Position numbers and translations under genes: made by a program
The notes under the pieces: model-generated
The model's database searches: none
What the model was told of the DNA's origin: nothing
Seen by the model: the letters and a program-made list of their open reading frames with translations, nothing else
Shown here: piece by piece, positions 1-6,149 of the stretch
Layout: each line of letters begins with the position of its first letter
How positions within the stretch are numbered: the first letter of the stretch is position 1
Assembly (NCBI GenBank): GCA_025964465.1
Contig: JAOPYS010000310.1
Span: 1-7,224, forward strand
DNA length: 7,224 bases
From: Thermoleophilia bacterium
GTDB lineage: Bacteria > Actinomycetota > Thermoleophilia > Gaiellales > SKUG01
Direction: 5' to 3'

Positions 1-54
1 CGGGCTGTAAACCCGCTGGCTATGCCTACGATGGTTCGAATCCATCCGCCTCCA
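1..54 (+). tRNA. tRNA-Tyr (anticodon GTA), 3' part only
   Basis: This is the 3' portion of a tRNA gene whose 5' half lies outside the window. The anticodon stem-loop is visible at the left edge: CGGG, a loop CTGTAAA, then CCCG, which puts GTA at the anticodon positions and so reads tyrosine codons. It is followed by a long variable arm (about 16-29), as expected for a class II bacterial tRNA-Tyr. The T arm is GATGG / TTCGAAT / CCATC at 30-46. The 3' acceptor strand CGCCTCC occupies 47-53 and the discriminator A is at 54. The next bases are TCA, so CCA is not encoded and would be added by the tRNA nucleotidyltransferase. The matching 5' acceptor strand should be GGAGGCG just upstream. Confidence 0.93.
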
Positions 55-61
55 TCACGCA

Positions 62-98
62 CGAGGGGCCCCGCATCACGTCGATGCGGGGCCCCTCG
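62..98. terminator. Perfect GC-rich hairpin between convergent tRNA-Tyr and minus-strand gene
   Basis: A 16-bp perfect inverted repeat (arms 62-77 and 83-98) encloses a 5-nt loop. It sits 7 nt after the tRNA end and 35 nt beyond the stop of the convergent gene at 134. The location and symmetry suggest a terminator serving both strands. Neither side has a T tract, so it is not a textbook intrinsic terminator; U-less hairpin terminators have been proposed in high-GC actinobacteria. It could also act as an RNA-processing or stability element. Confidence 0.7.
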
Positions 99-133
99 AT
101 GTTCGGTGCGGATTCGCGCGGAGCGCGTGGCGG

Positions 134-541
134 TCAGGCAGCGACGGCCGGCGCGCCGAGGAGCAGGTCGAGTGCTTCGGCTGCGTCGCGGATCGGGGCG
201 TCGAGCGTGGAGCTCCAGCCCGAGCCGAACACGGTGCCGTGCTGGCTCATCACGTCGAGCTGGCCCGCCGTGCGCGAGATCTTGAGCGCGTCGGCGCCCA
301 GCCGCGCGTTGAGGGTGGAGGCATCGGGCCGCACGCGGGCGAACTCGGTGCGGGCCGTGTCGAAGCGGGTGGCGAGGACGTCGTAGTCGCGCTGGAGCCC
401 GGCGTCGGGGTAGGTGCTGCCGTGGTTCTCCCACGAGGTGAGGTTCGCGTCGTAGCGCTCGAGGGTCGAGCGCAGGTCGCTGAATTCGCGGATCAGCCAG
501 GGCGCGGGGGAAGCTGCGGGGGCGGCGGGCGTGACGTCCAT
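134..541 (-). CDS. Hypothetical small helical protein (135 aa)
   Basis: I do not recognise a family. The 135-residue protein starts with a short Pro/Ala-rich segment (about residues 4-14). A soluble, mostly helical stretch follows (about 15-95: WLIREFSDLRSTLERYD onward), rich in charged residues and leucine, then a Gly/Ser patch (about 101-111) and a final amphipathic helix with an Ala-rich tail. There is no signal peptide, membrane segment or cysteine. The ATG at 541 is chosen because GGAG lies 6 nt upstream on the minus strand; the open frame continues upstream of it only as a shadow of the divergent RRF gene. Its 5' end faces the RRF gene across 108 bp, and its 3' end faces the tRNA-Tyr terminator. 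The existence of a gene is reasonably supported; its function is unknown. Confidence 0.7.
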   Translation of the reverse strand: MDVTPAAPAASPAPWLIREFSDLRSTLERYDANLTSWENHGSTYPDAGLQRDYDVLATRFDTARTEFARVRPDASTLNARLGADALKISRTAGQLDVMSQHGTVFGSGWSSTLDAPIRDAAEALDLLLGAPAVAA

Positions 542-649
542 GTCGTGCTCCGAAGGTCGAAGGGTGCGGGGTGCGCCGGCGAGCATCGCAGGTGCGGATG
601 CTGCGGCGGCGCAGTTCGCGGCGGCGTCCGCGCGGGTATCGGGCCGACC

Positions 650-1204
650 ATGGCGACGCACGGCATGGGAGCGACCCGCAGGCGGATGGAGGGCGCGCTC
701 GAGGACGCGCGCGTGCGGATGGCCGGGCTGCGGGCCGGACGCGCCACGGTCGAGCTCGTCGCGGGCGTGCGCGTGCAGGCGTGGGGCAGCGAGCTCCCGC
801 TGGCGCAGGTCGCGCAGGTGTCGGCGCAGCCGCCGCGTGCACTCGTGATCACCGCGCACGACCCATCGCTCGTTCCGGCGATCGAGCGCGCGCTCGGCGA
901 CTCGGACCTGGGTGCGCGCCCGCGCGTCGACGGCGTGCGCGTGCGGCTCGAGCTGCCAGCGCCCACGGCGGAGCGACGCGACGTGCTCGCCAAGCAGGCG
1001 CGGGAGCTGGCGGAGGACGCGAAGGTCGCGGTGCGCCTGGCCCGCCGCGATGCGATCAACGAGCTGCGCCGCAGCCGGGCCGCCGACGAGATCTCCGAGG
1101 GCAAGCTCAACGGGCGGAGCAAGGACCTGCAGGTGATGACCGACGAGCACGTCGCGCGCGCCGACGAGCTGCTCGCCACGACGCTGCGCGCGATCGCCGA
1201 GTAG
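650..1204 (+). CDS. frr: Ribosome recycling factor, divergent (RRF family)
   Basis: The protein belongs to the RRF family, which with EF-G splits post-termination ribosomes in the cytoplasm. It has 184 residues, against about 185 for the family. Recognisable blocks are LRAGRA (27-32, canonical IRTGRA), PPRALVI (61-67), the helix ending SDLG (85-88), AERRDVLAKQA (107-117) and AKVAVRLARRDA (124-135), then EISEGKL and LQVMTDEHV. Arg129 and Arg132 fall at the E. coli numbers of the two arginines important for function, which also supports the ATG at 650; an in-frame ATG at 665 would shorten helix 1. No strong Shine-Dalgarno is visible. Domain II is divergent: canonical YYG is AWG, and the NP-NDG segment is RPRVDG. 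The gene is not in the usual pyrH-frr context, so it may be a second, specialised copy. Family assignment is firm; whether it is the housekeeping frr is open. Confidence 0.9.
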   Translation: MATHGMGATRRRMEGALEDARVRMAGLRAGRATVELVAGVRVQAWGSELPLAQVAQVSAQPPRALVITAHDPSLVPAIERALGDSDLGARPRVDGVRVRLELPAPTAERRDVLAKQARELAEDAKVAVRLARRDAINELRRSRAADEISEGKLNGRSKDLQVMTDEHVARADELLATTLRAIAE

Positions 1205-1274
1205 CGGCTGGTCACGGCCGTGGGGCTCGCCGCGCGATCGACCCGGCACTGCACCACGGCCCTCGGCTGCACGG

Positions 1275-1280
1275 TACGAT
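1275..1280 (+). promoter_or_regulatory. Candidate -10 box (TACGAT) upstream of the 1340 gene
   Basis: TACGAT fits the actinobacterial -10 consensus TANNNT and lies in the 135-bp gap between the RRF stop and the next plus-strand start. It would place the transcript start near 1287 and give a leader of about 50 nt. No good -35 hexamer is seen 16-19 nt upstream. It suggests that the downstream gene can be transcribed separately from RRF. Confidence 0.35.
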
Positions 1281-1339
1281 CCCCGACGCACAACCCGCGT
1301 GCGGCATGGATGCCCGCGCCTCCCGGAAGGTCACGGAAG

Positions 1340-1861
1340 ATGCAGGTCGCCCCCAGCGCCGCCCCCCGCGCAGCCCGCCCCACCACCGACGTGCTGGCCA
1401 GCCAGACGATCGACGTGCGCACCAACGCATTCCCCGGCGGCGGCGCAACCGTGTGGACCACCGAGCGTGAGTTCCGCCTCGCCGGCGCGCGCGGCGGCAT
1501 CGACACCTTCGCCAGCGTCACCGATGCGATCGCGGCGGCCCGTGCGCTCAGCGCCGGCGACATGCCGGGCCTCGCGGTCATGACGTGGCGCGGCGGCTAC
1601 CGCATCCACGACGTGCACGCATCCAGCACGACCTGGGTCTCCACGTCCACGCACGCGCCGTACCCGCCGCAGACGCGCCTGACCAGCCGCTCGAGCGTGC
1701 CGTTCGCCGCCGGCAACCTCCGCACCGACGACGGCACCGGGCGCAACAACCCCGCGGTCGTGCGCTCCGCAGCCCTCGTCGCGCTGATCGACGGCGCCCG
1801 GACGTTCGTACCCAGCACGGACGCCTCGTGGGCCGGTCGCCCGCGCCTCGTCCCCGCCTGA
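1340..1861 (+). CDS. Hypothetical protein (173 aa)
   Basis: I do not recognise a family. The protein has an Ala/Pro-rich N-terminal tail (about 1-15), then a predicted mixed alpha/beta region. That region includes AFPGGGATVWTTEREFRL (30-47), a short helix ASVTDAIAAARALSAGDM (58-75), a strand-like stretch GLAVMTWRGGYRIHDV (77-92), a Ser/Thr-rich segment (95-120) and a C-terminal helix NPAVVRSAALVALIDGA (137-153). There is no signal peptide, transmembrane helix or cysteine. The ATG at 1340 is preferred because GGAAGG lies 9 nt upstream; an in-frame ATG at 1310 has no such site. It is convergent with the gene ending at 1905, with 43 bp between stops containing a GC palindrome (1895-1904) but no clear terminator. 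Coding looks real from the RBS, the stop placement and the absence of a better opposing gene. Confidence 0.65.
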   Translation: MQVAPSAAPRAARPTTDVLASQTIDVRTNAFPGGGATVWTTEREFRLAGARGGIDTFASVTDAIAAARALSAGDMPGLAVMTWRGGYRIHDVHASSTTWVSTSTHAPYPPQTRLTSRSSVPFAAGNLRTDDGTGRNNPAVVRSAALVALIDGARTFVPSTDASWAGRPRLVPA

Positions 1862-1904
1862 GCACACCGCCCAGCAGGGAGCCGATGCCGCGGCCCGGCG
1901 CCGG

Positions 1905-2201
1905 TCAGGTGTCGGATCGCGGCTCGCCCGCACCGCCGCGGTGCCCGGCGATCGCATCCTCGAGCTCGCGCTTGTCCATCTTGGACCGGCCCGCGATGTC
2001 GAAGCGTCGCGCCTGCTGGTAGAGGTCGTCCTTGCTCGGCGCGCCGTCGCCGCCCTTGGCCTCGCCCGCTGCCTCACGCCGCGCGTTGATCGTACGCGCC
2101 GCCCGCTCCTCCGCCTCCTCCGGGGATGCCCCGGACTTGACGTACCCGTCGCGGATGTGGCGGTACTGGCGCTCCTGCTTGTCGGTCCATGCGTCGGGCA
2201 T
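1905..2201 (-). CDS. Small Rho N-terminal/SAP-like domain protein
   Basis: A 98-residue soluble protein in two parts. The N-terminal part (2-42) carries WTDKQERQYRHIRDGY and EEAEERAARTINARR, a pattern familiar from small bacterial proteins often labelled 'Rho termination factor N-terminal domain' or, loosely, 'plasmid stabilization' proteins. The C-terminal part (about 56-84: SKDDLYQQARRFDIAGRSK, then MDKRELEDAI) is a helix-extended-loop-helix of the Rho-N/SAP type, associated in other proteins with nucleic-acid binding. A Gly-rich linker (45-54) joins them. The start at 2201 is supported by GGAGAGG with a 6-nt spacer. It is the third gene of the minus-strand run, 54 nt after the kinase stop, and could be co-transcribed. 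The role is not established; nucleic-acid binding is inferred from the domain. Confidence 0.85.
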   Translation of the reverse strand: MPDAWTDKQERQYRHIRDGYVKSGASPEEAEERAARTINARREAAGEAKGGDGAPSKDDLYQQARRFDIAGRSKMDKRELEDAIAGHRGGAGEPRSDT

Positions 2202-2255
2202 GTCGGGCCTCTCCGGTGCGAGGTATCACCGGGTGTGTGACCGCGACGGGGAGCG

Positions 2256-4361
2256 TCAAACGTCGAGCGGGAGGGTGACGACCATGCGCGTGCCCGGATC
2301 GCCGGGCTCCACGCGCACCGTGCCGTCCATCAGCCCGAGCAGCTCGCGCACGACGAAGAGCCCGAGGCCCGTGCCGCCGACGCCGCGCGCCATGTCCGGG
2401 TCGAGCCGGTGGAAGCGCTCGAACACCGCGTCGTGCTGGTCGATCGGGATGCCGATCCCTGAATCGACCACGGCGACCTCGACGCGGTCACCCAGGCGTT
2501 CGACCTCGAGCTGCACCTCGCTGCCCTCGGGCGAGTACTTCACGGCATTCTCGATGAGGTTGGAGAAGACCTGGCGCAGCGAGTGGGCGTCGCCGACCAC
2601 GCGGACGTCGGCCAGCTCGGACGGGAGCACGATCGACCCGTCCGCGGCGTCGCGACCGGCCATGGAATCGGCGAGTTCACCGAGCAGCGGCGCCAGCTCC
2701 ACGGGGACGGACGCCACGGTGTGGGCGCCATTGCCGAGGCGGTAGGCGAGCAGCACGTCGTCGCACAGCTCCTCGAGCCGTCGCCCCTGCTGGACGATCA
2801 TGTCGAGCAGCCCCGCGCGCACGTCCTCGCCCAGCTCGATGTCGTCGCGCTGCAGCGTGATCGCCGCGGCCAGCACCGACGTCACCGGGGTGCGCAGCTG
2901 GTGCGAGACGGTGGCGACCATGTCGATGCGGGTCCGCTCGAGCTCGCGCTCCTGCGTGATGTCGCGCAGCGCGAAGACGGAATCCGCGCCGATGCGGTCA
3001 CCCGTGACGGCGAGCCAGCGCGGCCCGTCGGGCGTGCGGACCTGCATGATCAGCCCGGCGCCGCCGATCGACGTGTCCATGGCTGGGACCAGGCCGGGGA
3101 AGACCTCGTCGACGTGGCGGCCGAGCACCTCGTCGGCCGACAGGCCCAGCATGCGCGCGGCGCCGGGGTTCCACAGCGCGATGCCCATGTCACCGTCCAG
3201 CAGCACGACGCCGTCGCCGATGCGGTCGAGCGCCTGCGCGGCCCTGGCGCGCCGCGCGACCTCCTCACCGAGGCGGGCGACGTTCACGGCCAACGCGAGC
3301 TGGCGCGCCACCTCCGCGTGGATCTCCAGCTCGTCCTCGCTGAACCCGCGGGCGACGTCGCCGCGGATGAACGAGATCGCCCCGATGGTCACGTCGTCGG
3401 CGACGAGCGGCACGGCGGAGATGACCCGCAGCCCGGTCTGCTCGACGAGGGCAGCGAGCTCCTCGGGCATGGTGGCGACGTCCCCGTCGAACAGGTCCTC
3501 GAGACGGGTGTCGGGCAGGTAGATGGACTGCTTCGCGCGGGTCGCGTCGAGCGTCGGGGAACGCCACTGCGGCGCGGCGCGAGCGAGCTCGCGCAGCCGC
3601 ACGACCGCGCTGCGCATCGTGTCGTCGGCCGCGCCGATCGCCACCACCACGCGTCGCGCGCGCCCGGAAGACGCGAACGGTTCGAGCTCCACGATGCACC
3701 AGTCGCAGATGCGCGGCACGAGCTGGTCTGCCACGGTGGACGCGAGCTGCTCGTGGCCCGTGGCGCGCGCGAGTGCGTCGCCGATGTCGGCGAGCGTGCT
3801 GAGCTTCGCCTGGTCGCGTTCGCGCTCGAGCAGCAGCGCGCGCGCCTCGATCTCCGCGGCGACCGCCACGCTGATGTCCTCGAGGGTCTGCAGGTCCTCG
3901 GGCGACCACGTCCGCGGCTCGGTGTCGAGCACGCAGAGCGTGCCGAGTGCCTCGCCGTCCGGCGCGCGCACCGGCACGCCGGCGTAGGCGGCAACGCCCA
4001 GCTCGGTCACGGCCAGGTGGTCGCGCACGCGCGGGTCGGCGCGTGTGTCCTCGAGCACGAGCGCCGCGTCGTCGACGACCACGTAGCGGCACAGCGAGCG
4101 AGAGAAGCTCGTCGTGCGGGCGTCGTCGAGCGGCGCGGGCAACCCGGCCTGGCCGGCCCAGTGCAGCTGCTCGTCGTCACCGATGATCGTGACGAGCCCG
4201 ACGCGCGCGCCGACCACCCGACCGGCGAGCGCTGCCAGCCGGTCGAGCGCCGGGGTCGTCGACCCGTCGAGCAGGCCGGCGCGGCGCACGGCCGACAGCC
4301 GTGCCGGGTCACTCGTGCGAGCGACCTCCTCCGCCGGCCACGTGCCGTCGCCAACCACCAC
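2256..4361 (-). CDS. Soluble GAF-GAF-PAS sensor histidine kinase
   Basis: A cytosolic sensor kinase of 701 residues from the GTG start. Order: GAF 1 (about 20-175, with the typical block GVPVRAPDGEALGTLCVLD), GAF 2 (about 185-365), PAS (about 375-470: ALDRIGDGVVLLDG, WNPGAARMLGLS), HisKA with the H-box SHQLRTP (phospho-acceptor His487), then HATPase_c with N-box NLIENAVKY (Asn605), G1 DSGIGI (633-638), F-box FERFHRLD and G2 GGTGLGL (662-668). All catalytic motifs are intact. There is no transmembrane segment, so the signal is presumably a soluble ligand, redox state or partner. No response regulator is in the window, so its target is unknown. GTG 4361 is chosen because GGAG ends 6 nt before it; a TTG at 4367 overlaps the helicase stop in TTGA but leaves no spacer. 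Either way the gene is tightly linked to the helicase upstream. Confidence 0.95.
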   Translation of the reverse strand: MVVGDGTWPAEEVARTSDPARLSAVRRAGLLDGSTTPALDRLAALAGRVVGARVGLVTIIGDDEQLHWAGQAGLPAPLDDARTTSFSRSLCRYVVVDDAALVLEDTRADPRVRDHLAVTELGVAAYAGVPVRAPDGEALGTLCVLDTEPRTWSPEDLQTLEDISVAVAAEIEARALLLERERDQAKLSTLADIGDALARATGHEQLASTVADQLVPRICDWCIVELEPFASSGRARRVVVAIGAADDTMRSAVVRLRELARAAPQWRSPTLDATRAKQSIYLPDTRLEDLFDGDVATMPEELAALVEQTGLRVISAVPLVADDVTIGAISFIRGDVARGFSEDELEIHAEVARQLALAVNVARLGEEVARRARAAQALDRIGDGVVLLDGDMGIALWNPGAARMLGLSADEVLGRHVDEVFPGLVPAMDTSIGGAGLIMQVRTPDGPRWLAVTGDRIGADSVFALRDITQERELERTRIDMVATVSHQLRTPVTSVLAAAITLQRDDIELGEDVRAGLLDMIVQQGRRLEELCDDVLLAYRLGNGAHTVASVPVELAPLLGELADSMAGRDAADGSIVLPSELADVRVVGDAHSLRQVFSNLIENAVKYSPEGSEVQLEVERLGDRVEVAVVDSGIGIPIDQHDAVFERFHRLDPDMARGVGGTGLGLFVVRELLGLMDGTVRVEPGDPGTRMVVTLPLDV

Positions 4362-4363
4362 GG

Positions 4364-5911
4364 TCAACTCCGGGCTGCCTCGAGCAGGCGCACGTCGGAG
4401 GCGCGCACGCCGCGGTCGTGCTGCTGTGCCTCGTACGCGACCTTCGCGCCCTTGCGCAGCTCGGCCGGGTCGCAGTCGCCGCCGATCGCCTTGCGGTGGA
4501 AGAACACGTCCGGTCCGCCGCGCTCGGGGGTGATGAAGCCGAAGCCCTTGGCGGGGTCGTAGCTGACGACGAGGCCGCCGCCCTTGCCCGTGCCGCCGGC
4601 GCTGCCGGGGTTGCCCTGCTTGCGGCCGTAGGTGCCGCGTGCCTCGGGACGCGCGCCGGGGCGCGCACCCCCGTGGCCGCGCGAGAAGGGAGGCTTGGCG
4701 CCGTTCCCGGCGGGGCGCGCCGGGCGGTTCGGCGCCGGCGAGAAGTGCTGCGACTCGGGGAGCGGCTCGCGTCGCGTGCGCTTCGTGTTGCGCACGTCGT
4801 CGAACACCGACATCTCGATGCCGGCCTCGCGGATCATGCGGCGCAGCTGCTTGCGCTGCGCACCCGTCATCAGCGTCACGGCGGTGCCGGTGCGCCCCGC
4901 GCGACCCGTGCGGCCGGTGCGGTGGCGGTAGGTGTCGGCGTCCTCGGGGACGTCGTAGTTGACCACGAGCGTGATGCGGTCGAGGTCCATGCCGCGCGCG
5001 AACACGTCAGTCGCGACGAGCACGTCGCACTGCGCCTCCTGGAAGCGCTTGTACTCGTTGAGGCGCTCGCGCTGCGTCATGCCGCCGTGGATGGCGGTGG
5101 CGCGCACGCCGTGCTCGCGGAGGCGACCCATGAGCGTGTCGGCCGAGCGCTTCGTGCGCACGAAGACGACGGCGAGGTCGCGCTCCATCTCGAGCGCCTC
5201 GAGGACCGTGTCCACCTTGATGCCGCCGGTGGTGTTCCAGATCACGTGCTGGATCTTGCCGCCCTCGCCGACCGCGGCGGTGTCGACCGTCACGACCTTG
5301 GGGTCGTTGGTGTAGCTGGCCGCGGCGACCGCGACGCGTCCCTCGAGCGTTGCAGAGAAGAGCATCGTCTGGCGCTGGTTCGGCAGCTGGTCGGCGATCG
5401 CGTCGACCTGCGGCTGGAAGCCCATGTCGAGCATGCGGTCGGCCTCGTCCAGGACGAGGGTGCGGACGCCGCGCAGGTCGATCTTGCGCTGGCGCATCAT
5501 GTCGTCGAGGCGGCCGGGCGTGGCGACGATGATCGCGGCGTCCTTGGCCTGCTTGCTCTGGATGTGGATGGGCGAACCGCCGTACACGGCGATCACGCGC
5601 AGCTGCTTGCCTGTGGCGATCGGCGCGAGGTCGGCAGCGACCTGCACCGCCAGTTCGCGGGTCGGCACGAGGATGATCGCGGCGGGCGACTTGGTGTCGC
5701 GCTCGAGGCGCTCGATGATCGGGATGCCGAAGGCGAGCGTCTTGCCCGAGCCGGTGGGGGACTGCACGAGCAGGTCGCGCCCCTCGATGCCGGCCGGGAT
5801 GACGGCGGCCTGGACGGGGAAGGCGTGGATCATCTCGCGACGTTCGAGGACGGCGGCGAGACGAGCATCGACGCCGACGATGTCGGCGAAGCGAACGGGA
5901 CTGGCGGGCAT
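4364..5911 (-). CDS. DEAD-box RNA helicase with C-terminal cold-shock domain
   Basis: An ATP-dependent RNA helicase of 515 residues. Core: Q motif region ending FPVQ (31-34), motif I SPTGSGKT (51-58), Ia PTRELAVQ (83-90), TPGRLDD (131-137), II DEAD (155-158), III SAT (186-188), IV region VVFVRTKRSAD (248-258), V VATDVFARGMDLD (299-311) and VI HRTGRTGRAGR (330-340). The core is closest in style to RhlE/CsdA-type helicases. A basic Pro/Gly-rich linker (about 375-444) leads to a cold-shock domain (445-511) with RNP1 KGFGFI (455-460) and RNP2 DVFFH (468-472); the usual VKWF at its start is VVSY. The fusion suggests an RNA-binding tail that recruits structured RNA, perhaps under cold stress (inference). 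ATG 5911 has a strong AAGGAAG site upstream; the frame is open further upstream only as antisense of the beta-helix gene. It abuts the kinase gene downstream. Confidence 0.97.
   Translation of the reverse strand: MPASPVRFADIVGVDARLAAVLERREMIHAFPVQAAVIPAGIEGRDLLVQSPTGSGKTLAFGIPIIERLERDTKSPAAIILVPTRELAVQVAADLAPIATGKQLRVIAVYGGSPIHIQSKQAKDAAIIVATPGRLDDMMRQRKIDLRGVRTLVLDEADRMLDMGFQPQVDAIADQLPNQRQTMLFSATLEGRVAVAAASYTNDPKVVTVDTAAVGEGGKIQHVIWNTTGGIKVDTVLEALEMERDLAVVFVRTKRSADTLMGRLREHGVRATAIHGGMTQRERLNEYKRFQEAQCDVLVATDVFARGMDLDRITLVVNYDVPEDADTYRHRTGRTGRAGRTGTAVTLMTGAQRKQLRRMIREAGIEMSVFDDVRNTKRTRREPLPESQHFSPAPNRPARPAGNGAKPPFSRGHGGARPGARPEARGTYGRKQGNPGSAGGTGKGGGLVVSYDPAKGFGFITPERGGPDVFFHRKAIGGDCDPAELRKGAKVAYEAQQHDRGVRASDVRLLEAARS
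4368..4371 (-). promoter_or_regulatory. GGAG Shine-Dalgarno that decides the kinase start
   Basis: On the minus strand, GGAG lies inside the last helicase codons and is followed by TTGACC and then GTG. The 6-nt spacing fits GTG 4361, while the overlapping TTG 4367 would have none. Ribosomes finishing the helicase would stop 2 nt before the GTG, which suggests coupled re-initiation. Confidence 0.6.
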
Positions 5912-6059
5912 GTTGTCTTCCTTCTGCGCGTGCGGGTGATGCCGCACAGAAGCGGTGGCCCGGGTACGAGTTCGTGGTGTGGAGGGGACACGGCGAGCTG
6001 CCGCGTCCGAACAGGATCGCACAGCGTGACTGGACGTGTGGCGCGGGTGCCCGTGCAGC

Positions 6060-6073
6060 GTCCGGAACCGGAC
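6060..6073. repeat. Inverted repeat GTCCGG-AA-CCGGAC, possible operator
   Basis: A perfect 6-bp dyad with a 2-bp centre lies midway in the divergent intergenic region. Part of it, TCCGGAAC, recurs directly before the beta-helix start codon (6142-6149) inside the palindrome TTCCGGAA. The position fits a regulator site, but short CG-rich dyads are common in such DNA, so this is only a candidate. Confidence 0.35.
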
Positions 6074-6136
6074 AGGGTCGTGGCCGTCGACGAGCGCCGC
6101 CGCTGTCAGCGATCGCTTCGACGGTGGATCTGCTGC

Positions 6137-6142
6137 TAGCTT
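6137..6142 (+). promoter_or_regulatory. Candidate -10 box (TAGCTT) for leaderless transcription
   Basis: TAGCTT fits TANNNT, is preceded by TGC (extended -10 form TGN), and ends 7 nt before the ATG at 6150. That spacing places the transcript start at or next to the start codon. The gene has no properly spaced Shine-Dalgarno site (GGAA is only 1-2 nt from the ATG), which agrees with a leaderless mRNA. No clear -35 element is seen. Confidence 0.4.
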
Positions 6143-6149
6143 CCGGAAC

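Larger units (their letters stand above)
5912..6149. promoter_or_regulatory. Divergent intergenic region between helicase and beta-helix genes
   Basis: This 238-bp stretch must hold the promoter of the helicase run (minus) and of the beta-helix gene (plus). It contains a 14-bp inverted repeat (6060-6073), two copies of TCCGGAAC (6061-6068 and 6142-6149) and the plus-strand -10 candidate. No convincing minus-strand promoter was found by eye, and no small ORF with a ribosome site is apparent. Confidence 0.6.

Noticed and set aside
52..54. CCA looking like an encoded tRNA 3' end
   Set aside because: The T arm fixes the acceptor strand at 47-53 and the discriminator at 54; using CCA at 52-54 would require the acceptor strand to overlap the T stem.
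583..601. Hairpin GCATC...GATGC upstream of RRF
   Set aside because: The stem is short with a bulge and is not positioned as a clear terminator or leader; likely chance in GC-rich DNA.
542..1291. Upstream extension of the minus-strand frame beyond the 541 start
   Set aside because: It runs antisense through the RRF gene, has low-complexity Arg/Ala-rich translation and lacks a ribosome site; the ATG at 541 has a good one.
1895..1904. Palindrome CCGGCGCCGG between convergent stops as a terminator
   Set aside because: It is self-complementary with no loop and no T tract; too weak to call.
2202..2255. Possible -10 (TGATACC on the minus strand) before the Rho-N-like gene
   Set aside because: It does not fit TANNNT at the last position and no -35 is seen; co-transcription from the kinase is simpler.
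2583..6139. Long plus-strand open frames opposite the kinase and helicase
   Set aside because: They translate to His/Arg/Ala/Val-rich sequence without domains, typical of the antisense of GC-rich genes; the minus-strand products carry complete, ordered motifs.
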